Shown here one piece after another: positions 33,631 through 41,523 of a DNA stretch of 64,000 bases. This DNA comes from an uncultured Bacteroidales bacterium. Lineage in GTDB: Bacteria > Bacteroidota > Bacteroidia > Bacteroidales > Paludibacteraceae. The position numbers and the translations under genes were made by a program. Where the stretch lies: the NCBI GenBank assembly GCA_902800525.1, contig CADCEV010000003.1:124001-188000 (forward strand), read 5' to 3'. The stretch's first letter is position 1. Every line of letters begins with the position of its first letter. The notes under the pieces were generated by a model, which saw only the letters and a list, made by a program, of their open reading frames with translations, was not told the origin of the DNA and did not search any database.

Positions 33631-34842
33631 TTACAAATGGATTTTTTTCTTGATGTCCTTCGGAAGAGCCGCTTTATGAACGAGGATATCGTTGGTCTTG
33701 TACTGCATGAATGCCTCGGAGACGTACCAGATACCTTTGTAGTCGGATTTGAGAGTTCCCCAAGAGTTCTTGATCATGTAGTATTTCTTGCCGTTCTGGT
33801 CATGTGCGATGCCGAAGATCTGCATGCCGTGGTCGTCGGTGTTCTCCCAGTTATCGAACGCATCCTGGCGCATTTGCTGGGTAATTGTTTTCTCCGGCAG
33901 CGGTTTCTTGGTCAGTTCCTCTTTCTTCTTATCGGGCGTCATACCGACCCATTTCGCCATGTCCGAGCCTGTAATATCTGCTCCGTTGTCCTCATCGGGC
34001 ACTACGCCGATACCTTTGCGTGTAAAACCGATCTCGCTGACATCGGCACCCCATACGAGTGTGTAGCCGTTGGCGAGGGCATGGTCGATGATTGCCATCA
34101 TTTCCTCCATGGGCACGTTGTACATCTGATCCATGCGCCAGTTATCCGGCACTTCGAGCGCAAAACGCTCATAGAACGGATGATGGGTATAGGAAGTGAA
34201 GGATACATAGTCCTCCTCTTTGAGTCCGAGACTTTCCACGAACGACCGCGGGGTGTACGTTTTGCCTTCGTATGTAAAGGTCTCGGGACAGGAACCGAGA
34301 TAGGTGTCATAGATGGCTTGCAGACCTTTTTTCCATACGGGGCTGAGTTTCTTCAGTCCTGTGAGTCCTTTGAGATAGCCGGAGGCTACATGGTCCAACT
34401 CGGAATGAACTGGCAGGGTGTCGTTCTTCGTCCAAGCATACTGAATTCCCGGCATCGCCTCTTGCGGAACAAGTCCGTAGTGGGACATACAGTAGATAAC
34501 ATCATATGCCGATCCGCCGGGCGCAAAATGAGGCTCGTTATAGAGCCGTACGCAGTATGTGGCGCGATCCATCATGGTCTTGCTGACCACGAACATCTCG
34601 CTGAAATCGATCTCTTTGCCTTTGGTTCGAAGCACTTCCGACTCGAGAAAACCGAGTGCCGAGAATGCCCAGCAGGTCGAACTGCGGTTTTGGTTTTTTA
34701 CCGGTGTGATGGCTACGCTATCGATGGTGGTGAAACGGAATCCTTCGTCCAATGAGTCTTTCTTGACTTCCGTGCTGTCCGTTTGTGCAAAAGTAACTAT
34801 TGCCGTTACGGCAAGAAAAATAGTGCTAACTAATCGTTTCAT
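33631..34842 (-). CDS. C1-family cysteine peptidase, bleomycin-hydrolase-like, exported
   Basis: Papain-fold aminopeptidase of 403 residues. Catalytic Gln51 and Cys57 (KNQNRSSTCWAFS), His338 (DHGMQIFG) and Asn359 (KNSWG) are present. Unlike classical cytoplasmic PepC/bleomycin hydrolase it has a signal peptide (MKRLVSTIFLAVTAIVTFAQ), so a periplasmic place is likely. It lies 11 bases after prfB in a long minus-strand run. The self-compartmentalised hexamer known from the family is not testable here. Confidence 0.92.
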   Translation of the reverse strand: MKRLVSTIFLAVTAIVTFAQTDSTEVKKDSLDEGFRFTTIDSVAITPVKNQNRSSTCWAFSALGFLESEVLRTKGKEIDFSEMFVVSKTMMDRATYCVRLYNEPHFAPGGSAYDVIYCMSHYGLVPQEAMPGIQYAWTKNDTLPVHSELDHVASGYLKGLTGLKKLSPVWKKGLQAIYDTYLGSCPETFTYEGKTYTPRSFVESLGLKEEDYVSFTSYTHHPFYERFALEVPDNWRMDQMYNVPMEEMMAIIDHALANGYTLVWGADVSEIGFTRKGIGVVPDEDNGADITGSDMAKWVGMTPDKKKEELTKKPLPEKTITQQMRQDAFDNWENTDDHGMQIFGIAHDQNGKKYYMIKNSWGTLKSDYKGIWYVSEAFMQYKTNDILVHKAALPKDIKKKIHL

Positions 34843-34853
34843 ATATTGTAATT

Positions 34854-35960
34854 TTAGTCAGGAAACTCCATTAAATACGCTTTGATGAAAGCATCAATGT
34901 CTCCGTCCATGACGGCATTGACATTGGATGTCTGGTAATTGGTTCGATGGTCTTTGACGCGCCTGTCATCAAAGACATAGGAGCGGATTTGCGAACCCCA
35001 TTCAATCTTTTTCTTTCCCGCCTCCACTTTCGCTTGTGCCTGACGGCGTTTCTCAAGCTCAAGTTCATAGAGTTGCGAACGAAGGTGCCGGAGTGCGTTC
35101 TCGCGGTTCTTTGGCTGATCGCGGGTTTCGGTGTTCTCAATGACAATCTCATCGGGCTGGTTCGTCAGCGGGTTGACAAACTTATAGTGGAGTCGCACGC
35201 CGGATTCCACTTTGTTGACGTTCTGTCCTCCTGCTCCGGAACTGCGGAAAGTGTCCCAACTGATGTTAGCTGGGTTGACTTCTACCTCGATCGTATCGTC
35301 AATCAACGGCACAACAAAGACCGACGCAAAAGAAGTCATACGCTTTCCCTGCGCGTTATAAGGGCTCACGCGCACGAGGCGGTGGACGCCGTTTTCGGAT
35401 TTGAGGTAGCCGTAAGCCATGTCTCCTTCGATATTGAAGGTGACGGTCTTGATACCGGCTTCATCGCCTTCCTGCAAGTTCGCGATGGTCACCTTATAGT
35501 CATGTTTCTCGCAGTAACGCTGGTACATACGCATGAGCTGTTCGGCCCAATCCTGGGCTTCGGTTCCACCGGCTCCCGATACGATTTTGAGCACCGCCGG
35601 CATTTGGTCTTCCTCATGGGAGAGCATATTCTTCATTTCTAGGTCCTCTACCTCTTGAAGTGCGTGCGCATAAGCGGCATCTACCTCCTCTTCGGAAACC
35701 AACTCCTCTTTATAATAATCGAAGGCGAGCGCCAATTCTTCTACGGCGGCACGAACCCCTTCGTAGCCTTCGATCCATCGTTTGATTCCTTTTACTTTTC
35801 TCATCTGCGCCTCGGCAGCCTTTGCATCATCCCAAAATCCCGGAGCTTGAGTGTGCAACTCTTCCTCCTCCAGTTGGATGCGTTTTTCATCAATCTGGAG
35901 ATACGATTTGAGCTTGTCTGCCCGCTGCTGTACGTCTTTCAATTGTTCTATCGTTATCAT
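34854..35960 (-). CDS. prfB: peptide chain release factor 2
   Basis: Terminates translation at UGA and UAA. The 368-residue protein has the GGQ loop (RSSGAGGQNVNKVESG) and, at the codon-recognition site, SPY (VRVSPYNAQGKRMTSF) where the classical motif is SPF. ATG 35960 (MITIEQLKDVQQRADKLK) gives the normal length; the upstream extension crosses the promoter. No internal UGA frameshift site is present: the frame is continuous through YLQIDEKR, where many bacterial prfB genes are interrupted. It leads the minus-strand run to lysA. Confidence 0.93.
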   Translation of the reverse strand: MITIEQLKDVQQRADKLKSYLQIDEKRIQLEEEELHTQAPGFWDDAKAAEAQMRKVKGIKRWIEGYEGVRAAVEELALAFDYYKEELVSEEEVDAAYAHALQEVEDLEMKNMLSHEEDQMPAVLKIVSGAGGTEAQDWAEQLMRMYQRYCEKHDYKVTIANLQEGDEAGIKTVTFNIEGDMAYGYLKSENGVHRLVRVSPYNAQGKRMTSFASVFVVPLIDDTIEVEVNPANISWDTFRSSGAGGQNVNKVESGVRLHYKFVNPLTNQPDEIVIENTETRDQPKNRENALRHLRSQLYELELEKRRQAQAKVEAGKKKIEWGSQIRSYVFDDRRVKDHRTNYQTSNVNAVMDGDIDAFIKAYLMEFPD

Positions 35961-35992
35961 AAGCCTATAATTTGCCAATTTAAAATCGGGTA

Positions 35993-36000
35993 CAAAGGTA
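35993..36000 (-). promoter_or_regulatory. promoter -7 box of the prfB run
   Basis: Read on the minus strand: TACCTTTG, then TACC, then CGATTTT, in the same phasing as gdhA and glnA. The -33 TTTG is not clear; the place is taken by AAGTTGAAA words. Confidence 0.65.
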
Positions 36001-36090
36001 CAAAAAAAAGTTGAAAGTTGAAAATTGAATGCCGAAAGAAGTGAAAATTTTACTGAAAATACACTTTTTTTTATAAAAAACGCGCGCGTA

Positions 36091-36122
36091 CTTGCATATG
36101 TCAAAAAAAAGTAGTAATTTTG
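36091..36122 (+). promoter_or_regulatory. promoter of the TPM-lemA run
   Basis: CTTG at 36091-36094, 20 bases, TAATTTTG at 36115-36122, then TAGCCGAA. It is divergent from the prfB promoter about 100 bases away. Confidence 0.75.
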
Positions 36123-36150
36123 TAGCCGAATAGTGTTTTGTTCGCAAAAG

Positions 36151-36948
36151 ATGCTTAAAAAAGTGCAAAAAATTGGACTCGTTATGTTGCTGCTGTTGGC
36201 GGCGATAGGAGGGGAGGCAAAAGTATATACGCCCTCTTCCTTACCGAGTCCGAAAGAGAGCGGACAGGGCTGGTATGTGGCTAATCCGGACGCTATTATC
36301 GCGGATAGCGATGTCGTTTTTCTGAACCGCTGTGCAGCGGACTTGGAGGCGAAAACGAACGTGGAGATGTGTGTGGCGGCGGTGCAGTCTATCGGAGAAG
36401 CTGAATGTTTTGATTTTTGTTACGAGTTGTTCCAACGCTGGGGTATCGGCAAAAAAGGACAGAACACCGGCGTATTGGTCTTCTTTGCTATGGAGAGCCA
36501 TGATGTGCGAATTATGACAGGTGTCGGCCTGGAAGGCGTGTTGCCGGATGCACGGTGCTCGCAGATCATCCATGACTATATGATCCCCGCTTTCCGGGCG
36601 GGAGATTTTGGAGGAGGCTTGTGTTTGGGCGCGCTCAGGATATACGAGGTTTGCACGGATAGTGAAGCGCCTGAGGAACTCCGGAATATGAAATCCGTTA
36701 CCAATCGCGGCAAATATGCTGAGGAGGAAGATGACGCAGAGGAATGGATTGTCATTGTGGCTTTAGTCATTTTTATCGCTATCCTCATCTGGGCTTCGAA
36801 ACATAAAGGCGGCGGAGGAATGAACAGCGGTAGAACGATAAGCGGCGGACCGGTTTTTATGGGCGGAAGCAGTTATGGCGGCGGATTTAGCGGCGGATCA
36901 TGGGGAGGAGGCTCTACAATGGGCGGAGGTGCCGGTGGAAAATGGTAA
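36151..36948 (+). CDS. TPM-domain membrane protein
   Basis: A 265-residue protein with a signal peptide, a TPM (DUF477) domain at about residues 35-165 (WYVANPDAIIADSDVVFLNR; RIMTGVGLEGVLPDA), one transmembrane helix (WIVIVALVIFIAILIWA) and a Gly/Ser-rich tail ending GGAGGKW. The TPM fold faces the periplasm. ATG 36151 is preferred over a GTG at 36133, which nearly abuts the promoter. It pairs with lemA 28 bases downstream, a conserved pairing whose molecular role is not settled. Confidence 0.88.
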   Translation: MLKKVQKIGLVMLLLLAAIGGEAKVYTPSSLPSPKESGQGWYVANPDAIIADSDVVFLNRCAADLEAKTNVEMCVAAVQSIGEAECFDFCYELFQRWGIGKKGQNTGVLVFFAMESHDVRIMTGVGLEGVLPDARCSQIIHDYMIPAFRAGDFGGGLCLGALRIYEVCTDSEAPEELRNMKSVTNRGKYAEEEDDAEEWIVIVALVIFIAILIWASKHKGGGGMNSGRTISGGPVFMGGSSYGGGFSGGSWGGGSTMGGGAGGKW

Positions 36949-36976
36949 ACTAACTCTTTTAAAATAAAATAAACTT

Positions 36977-37564
36977 ATGAGCAATTCGATGAGATGGGTT
37001 GTAGTACTGGGTGTACTGGCAATCATCGCCCTTTGGGGAGTAAATGTGTACAATGGTTTGGTGGAAGGCCAGGAAGATGTGGAGTCCGCGTGGTCGCAGG
37101 TGGAGAATCAATACCAGCGGCGGGCTGACTTGGTGCCGAACTTGGTTGCTACCGTAAAAGGGTATGCTTCCCATGAGCAGGAGACTCTGGAAGGGGTAAT
37201 AGCAGCGCGTTCCAAAGCTACCCAGATTACAATCAACCCGGATGAGATAACACCGGAGCAATTAGCTGCTTATCAGGCGGCACAAGGTGAACTGAGTCAG
37301 GCTCTGGGAAGACTGTTAGCCGTTGCGGAGAGTTATCCGGATCTGAAAGCTAACGCCAACTTCCGCGACTTGCAAGCGCAGTTGGAGGGCACAGAGAACC
37401 GAATTGCGGTTGCACGTCAGAACTTCAACGATACGGCGAAAAACTACAATACCAAAGTAAGACGTTTTCCGTCAAATATCATAGCTTCCATGTTCGGCTT
37501 TGAGAAAAAACCGTATTTCGAAGCGGAGGAGGACGCAAAAAAAGCTCCCAAGGTGGAGTTCTAA
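36977..37564 (+). CDS. lemA: LemA family protein
   Basis: A 195-residue membrane-anchored protein: one N-terminal helix (MRWVVVLGVLAIIALWGVNV), then a long helical bundle (QVENQYQRRADLVPNLVATV; NFNDTAKNYNTKVRRFPSN) that defines the LemA family. It is usually found next to TPM proteins, as here. The C-terminus FGFEKKPYFEAEEDAKKAPKV is typical. Confidence 0.93.
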   Translation: MSNSMRWVVVLGVLAIIALWGVNVYNGLVEGQEDVESAWSQVENQYQRRADLVPNLVATVKGYASHEQETLEGVIAARSKATQITINPDEITPEQLAAYQAAQGELSQALGRLLAVAESYPDLKANANFRDLQAQLEGTENRIAVARQNFNDTAKNYNTKVRRFPSNIIASMFGFEKKPYFEAEEDAKKAPKVEF

Positions 37565-37596
37565 TCGCATATAAATGCCTAATGGTACTATAAATT

Positions 37597-39081
37597 ATGG
37601 ATAACACAAGAAAAGAAATTATTGACGAACTCAAGCAGTTGCTTGAGCAAGATGACGTGATGGCAATCAAGGAACAGGTAGATCACCTCAAAACCCGTTT
37701 CTATTCCGTTGAGGAAACAGCTGCCGATGAGAACGCAGAAGAGCCTGTTGCTGAAGAAACAGCCGCGGAGACCAATCCAGAAGAGGAAGAGTTTAAAGAA
37801 CTGTTATCGCAATATAAAGCCAAACGTGCTACTATTGCAGCTGCAAAGAGCAAAGAACTGGAAGATAACTTGGCCCGCAAGGAAGCTATCCTCAATGAGA
37901 TGAAGGAGATGGCTGAGGGCGAGGATGCAGATGGCGTGATGGCTAATTTGCAGAAAATGCGTGAGTTGCAGGCTACTTGGAAAACCATCGGAGATGTGCC
38001 GGCTCCTAAAACCCAGGAGATCCGCAAGGCATATCAGCAATATCAGGAGAAATTCTATGATTTGGTGAAAATCAATATTGAGTTGCGCGATTTGGATTTC
38101 AAGAAGAACTTGGAATTGAAGACTTTGCTTTGTGAAGCCGCAGAGCGGTTGCAAAACAACGAGAATATCGTGGAGGCAAGCCGTTCGCTGCAACAGTTGC
38201 ATGATGAATGGGCTGAAATAGGCCCGGTTGCACGTGAATTGCGTGAGGATCTCTGGAACCGTTTCAAGGCGGCTTCTACCATCATCAATAAGAAACATCA
38301 GGCTTATTTTGACGAACTGCACGCAAAAGAGCAGGAGAATCTGGACCGCAAACGTGCGTTTGTGGAGCAACTCAAAGAGATCAATGCGCCTATCGTCAAC
38401 GGCGAGCCGATGAATGCCAAACAATGGGACGAGGCTACGGCTAAAGTACAGGAGATCCAGAACGAATGGCGCAAAGTTGGCTTTGCTCCGAAAAAGTTCA
38501 ATCAGTCTATTTACGAAGAATACCGCGCGGAATGTGACCGCTTCTTCCATACAAAGACCGAGTATTTCAAAGAGGTAAGAGAGACCTTCTCGACGAATTT
38601 GAAACATAAACGCAACTTGGTTTCTGCTGCGCAGGAGGTAACCGAGAGCCTGAAAGCCGGCGAAGAATGGAGCCGCGAGCAATGGGAAGAAGCAACTGCC
38701 AAGATCCAAGCGCTGCAAGCGGAATGGAAAACCGTTGGTGTGGTTGCACGTAAGTACTCCGATGATCTTTGGAAACAGTTCTCCGAAGCTTGTGATGAGT
38801 TCTTCAATGCCAAACGCGAAATGGTGAAAGGCGAGCGCGCGAAAGCCAGAGGTGAACGCGCATCACGTGCCGCTAAAGCCGCCGCAAGCCAAGGTGTTGA
38901 CGGATTGATCAGAATGCGAGACCGACTCCAGCAGGAGATCAAAACGGCGGAGAATAATATTCTTTTCTTTACTGCCAAATCCAAAACTGCCAATAAGTTG
39001 GTGGACAGCATGCAGGCTAAAATCAATGAACTCAAGAAGCAGCTGGCGGATGTAAAGGAAAAAATCGAGAACGAAGAGTAA
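37597..39081 (+). CDS. DUF349 coiled-coil protein
   Basis: A 494-residue cytoplasmic protein built from tandem DUF349 helical repeats. At least four are visible, each with a W-x-x-G-x-V/A core: LQATWKTIGDVP, LHDEWAEIGPVA, IQNEWRKVGFAP, LQAEWKTVGVVA. The N-terminal ~70 residues are acidic and the C-terminus (from about 425) is a coiled coil. No signal or membrane segment is seen. The family is widespread in Bacteroidota without a proven function. Its stop overlaps the ftsE start (TAATG), so the genes are coupled. Confidence 0.88.
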   Translation: MDNTRKEIIDELKQLLEQDDVMAIKEQVDHLKTRFYSVEETAADENAEEPVAEETAAETNPEEEEFKELLSQYKAKRATIAAAKSKELEDNLARKEAILNEMKEMAEGEDADGVMANLQKMRELQATWKTIGDVPAPKTQEIRKAYQQYQEKFYDLVKINIELRDLDFKKNLELKTLLCEAAERLQNNENIVEASRSLQQLHDEWAEIGPVARELREDLWNRFKAASTIINKKHQAYFDELHAKEQENLDRKRAFVEQLKEINAPIVNGEPMNAKQWDEATAKVQEIQNEWRKVGFAPKKFNQSIYEEYRAECDRFFHTKTEYFKEVRETFSTNLKHKRNLVSAAQEVTESLKAGEEWSREQWEEATAKIQALQAEWKTVGVVARKYSDDLWKQFSEACDEFFNAKREMVKGERAKARGERASRAAKAAASQGVDGLIRMRDRLQQEIKTAENNILFFTAKSKTANKLVDSMQAKINELKKQLADVKEKIENEE

Positions 39082-39743
39082 TGGCTGAACTGATTGAATA
39101 TAAGAATGTTGAGATTCATCAGGCCGACCAGATCGTGTTGCATGATGTGAATGTGACGGTGAATGGTGGCGAGATGATCTACCTGTTAGGCAAAGTAGGT
39201 AGCGGCAAGTCCTCGTTTATGAAGACTTTGTACGGCGCTTTGCCGATAGCTGACGGCGAGGCACGCGTATTGGAATACGATATGCGCAAGATACGCCGAC
39301 GTCAGTTACCCTACCTGCGACGCCGTATGGGCATAATTTTTCAGGATTACAAATTGTTGACCGATCGATCGGTGGAAGAAAACCTGCTTTTCGTGCTTCG
39401 CGCTACCGGTTGGAAAGACAAGAAATTGATGCAGGCGCATGTACGTGAGGTGCTGGAGCAAGTAGGCATGGATACGAAAGCCTACAAGCGGCCTTATGAA
39501 CTGTCCGGAGGAGAACAACAACGTGTGGTCATTGCCCGCGCGTTGTTGAATTCGCCGGAGTTGATCTTGGCTGACGAGCCGACAGGAAACTTGGACGCTG
39601 AAACGGGCAAAGAAATCATGGATCTGCTGTACGCCATTTCGCAAGCCGGTATAACCGTCCTGATGAGTACACACAACCTGCAGTGGCCGGAATTGTATCT
39701 CGGTAAAAAATGGTATTTTGAAGGAGGAGAGATTAAAGCATGA
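39081..39743 (+). CDS. ftsE: FtsE-like cell-division ABC ATPase
   Basis: A 220-residue ABC ATPase. Walker A GKVGSGKSS, signature LSGGEQQR, Walker B LILADEPTGNLD and the switch His (MSTHN) are present. By sequence and size it resembles FtsE, which with the membrane partner FtsX activates septal wall hydrolases. No ftsX is adjacent; neighbours are a DUF349 gene and sufE, which it overlaps by ATGA. Another MacB/LolD-type ATPase role cannot be excluded without the partner. Confidence 0.82.
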   Translation: MAELIEYKNVEIHQADQIVLHDVNVTVNGGEMIYLLGKVGSGKSSFMKTLYGALPIADGEARVLEYDMRKIRRRQLPYLRRRMGIIFQDYKLLTDRSVEENLLFVLRATGWKDKKLMQAHVREVLEQVGMDTKAYKRPYELSGGEQQRVVIARALLNSPELILADEPTGNLDAETGKEIMDLLYAISQAGITVLMSTHNLQWPELYLGKKWYFEGGEIKA

Positions 39744-40150
39744 CAATCAACGAGAAACAAGACGAAATCATCGAAGAGTTTGAGATGTTGGATGACTGGA
39801 TGGATAGGTATCAGTTGATCTTAGATTTTGCTAAGGGTATTTCACCACTGTCTGAGGAGGATAAGACCGAGCAGAACTTGATAGACGGATGTCAGTCCAA
39901 AGTGTGGTTTACCTGCCGTCTCGAGGAGGGCAAAATCATTTATAACGGAGATTCGGACGCGCTGTTGGTTCGTGGTATCGTAGCATTGCTGATTGATGTC
40001 CTAAGCGGTCATACTCCTAAAGAGATAGTGGATGCGGATCTCTATTTTATTGATAAAATCGGTTTGCGTGAGCATCTTAGCCCGACGCGCACAAACGGCT
40101 TGGTGGCGATGCTCAAACAAATGAAACTCTATGCTTTAGCGCTCGCATGA
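39740..40150 (+). CDS. sufE: SufE-like sulfur acceptor protein
   Basis: A 136-residue protein of the SufE family, which takes persulfide sulfur from the SufS desulfurase for Fe-S cluster assembly. The acceptor Cys lies in IDGCQSKVWF, and the C-terminal IGLREHLSPTRTNGLVAML is conserved. sufBCDS are not in the window. It overlaps ftsE and aroK by ATGA at both ends. Confidence 0.93.
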   Translation: MTINEKQDEIIEEFEMLDDWMDRYQLILDFAKGISPLSEEDKTEQNLIDGCQSKVWFTCRLEEGKIIYNGDSDALLVRGIVALLIDVLSGHTPKEIVDADLYFIDKIGLREHLSPTRTNGLVAMLKQMKLYALALA

Positions 40151-40683
40151 CATTACCGATTTACCTCATAGGATATATGGGATCCGGCAAAACGACTGCC
40201 GGAAGATTGTTAGCCTCCAAACTCGGATGGCATTTTGTGGATTTGGACGAGGCTTTCGCGCAGATCCACGGCTACACGACCGCAGAGTATATCCGCCGGT
40301 TCGGCATGGAGGATTTTCGCAAGAAAGAGAAATATGTCCTCGAGGACATAGCGGATCAGTCGCCGTATGAGAAAGTTATCTATGCTACAGGCGGAGGTTA
40401 CCCTTGCTGGGAAGACAACATGGAGTGCTTGCGCGAATTAGGGACGAGTATCTATATCCGTTGGAAACCGGAGCATTTGGCAAAACGGCTCAGCCTGACT
40501 GATCTCAATGACCGTCCTGTGTTGCAAGGTAAGACGGAGGAAGAGTTGTTAGCGTTTATCACACCGCATTTAGAGGCGCGCGAACCGTTTTACTCGCAGG
40601 CGAACCACATACTTGACGTAGATATATGCGATGAAGACTCCGACGAACGTATCGCCGAAGAACTTTATGAGTTCCTGAAATAA
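40147..40683 (+). CDS. aroK: shikimate kinase
   Basis: Phosphorylates shikimate in the chorismate pathway. The 178-residue protein has the P-loop GYMGSGKTT, the DLD segment for Mg2+/shikimate (FVDLDEAF), YATGGGYP and the lid LNDRPVLQGKT. Last gene of the TPM-to-aroK run, overlapping sufE. The following genes are on the opposite strand. Confidence 0.94.
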   Translation: MTLPIYLIGYMGSGKTTAGRLLASKLGWHFVDLDEAFAQIHGYTTAEYIRRFGMEDFRKKEKYVLEDIADQSPYEKVIYATGGGYPCWEDNMECLRELGTSIYIRWKPEHLAKRLSLTDLNDRPVLQGKTEEELLAFITPHLEAREPFYSQANHILDVDICDEDSDERIAEELYEFLK

Positions 40684-40714
40684 TTAAACCGTGCATATAG
40701 CACAAAGAAGTGGG

Positions 40715-41044
40715 CTAATATTCCCAAGTATCGTTATCCGACCACTCAATGTGGCCGGTTTTTTTGTCCATTGATGCTAATGGAAAGATAGAAGAGAAGG
40801 GTGGAGTAATTGCGCGAATCGGTATCCACTCCTTATTATATACACGCGCGCACGAGGAACACTGCGGCGTGCAAGAGGTCATAACTACGATGGCAGAATC
40901 GGAGGTCAGGAAAACCTCCATTGTTGTGCTGTCTGTCAACGCGACCTTTTCATAAGGTCCGTCTTGCTCTATAACCTGCGGATTGCCTCCTATCTGAAGG
41001 AGGTTGCTCAGCATCGCAAGTGATATAAGAAGAATAGATACCAT
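40715..41044 (-). CDS. small exported Cys-motif protein, unknown function
   Basis: A 109-residue protein beginning MVSILLISLAMLSNLLQIGG, a signal or anchor segment. A thioredoxin-like strand-turn (AIVVMTSCTPQCSSCARVYNKEW) with Cys-x3-Cys-x2-Cys follows, which could bind metal or act in redox chemistry, but the chain is too short for a full thioredoxin fold. ATG 41044 is chosen because it lies eight bases after the ispF stop; longer frames run into ispF. No family is recognised. Confidence 0.65.
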   Translation of the reverse strand: MVSILLISLAMLSNLLQIGGNPQVIEQDGPYEKVALTDSTTMEVFLTSDSAIVVMTSCTPQCSSCARVYNKEWIPIRAITPPFSSIFPLASMDKKTGHIEWSDNDTWEY

Positions 41045-41052
41045 AGGCGTTT

Positions 41053-41523
41053 TTAGTTGATCAGCGCTACGGCATAAGCCGCCATGCCTTCTTCGCGACC
41101 TACAAATCCGAGGTGCTCGGTGGTCGTGGCTTTGATATTGATTTGACTTGCCGCAACGTTCATCACTTCTGCCAAACATGCTTGCATAGCAGGGATGTGC
41201 GGGTTTAACTTGGGGGCTTGTGCGCAGACTGTGATATCGCAGTTGCCTAATTCATATCCGGCTTCGCGGAGCATTGCCATAACGCGGCGGAGCAAGATCT
41301 TGGAGTCTATCCCTTCGTATTCATTCCCTTTTGTGTCCGGGAAATGATAACCGATGTCGCGCATTCCTGCCGCGCCGAGGAGTGCATCGCAGAGAGCGTG
41401 AATGAGCACATCTGCGTCCGAGTGACCTAATAGTCCCCTGTCCGAAGGTACCTCAATTCCCCCTAACCACAAAGGGCGGTTAGGGGAGAATTGATGTACG
41501 TCATATCCAAAGCCGATTCGCAT
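41053..41523 (-). CDS. ispF: 2-C-methyl-D-erythritol 2,4-cyclodiphosphate synthase
   Basis: Step five of the MEP isoprenoid pathway. The 156-residue protein has zinc ligands in DVHQF and GHSDADVLIHALCDALLG, and ITVCAQAPKLNPH near the active site. Its start overlaps the porV stop by one base. A 40-base near-palindrome is read in frame near the N-terminus (FSPNRPLWLGGI). Confidence 0.95.
   Translation of the reverse strand: MRIGFGYDVHQFSPNRPLWLGGIEVPSDRGLLGHSDADVLIHALCDALLGAAGMRDIGYHFPDTKGNEYEGIDSKILLRRVMAMLREAGYELGNCDITVCAQAPKLNPHIPAMQACLAEVMNVAASQINIKATTTEHLGFVGREEGMAAYAVALIN
41454..41493. repeat. 40-base near-perfect palindrome inside ispF
   Basis: CAATTCCCCCTAACC and GGTTAGGGGAGAATTG form a 15-base stem with one bulge and a nine-base loop. 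Its C-run/G-run style resembles the GC mini-elements, but the sequence is different. It encodes conserved positions of IspF, so it may be a coincidence of codon use. Confidence 0.65.

Noticed and set aside
33601-34755. 384-codon frame opposite the C1 peptidase
   Set aside because: Antisense shadow; the peptidase on the minus strand has all catalytic residues.
35961-36104. 48-codon N-terminal extension of prfB
   Set aside because: It crosses the prfB promoter and the repeat spacer; length without it is family-normal.
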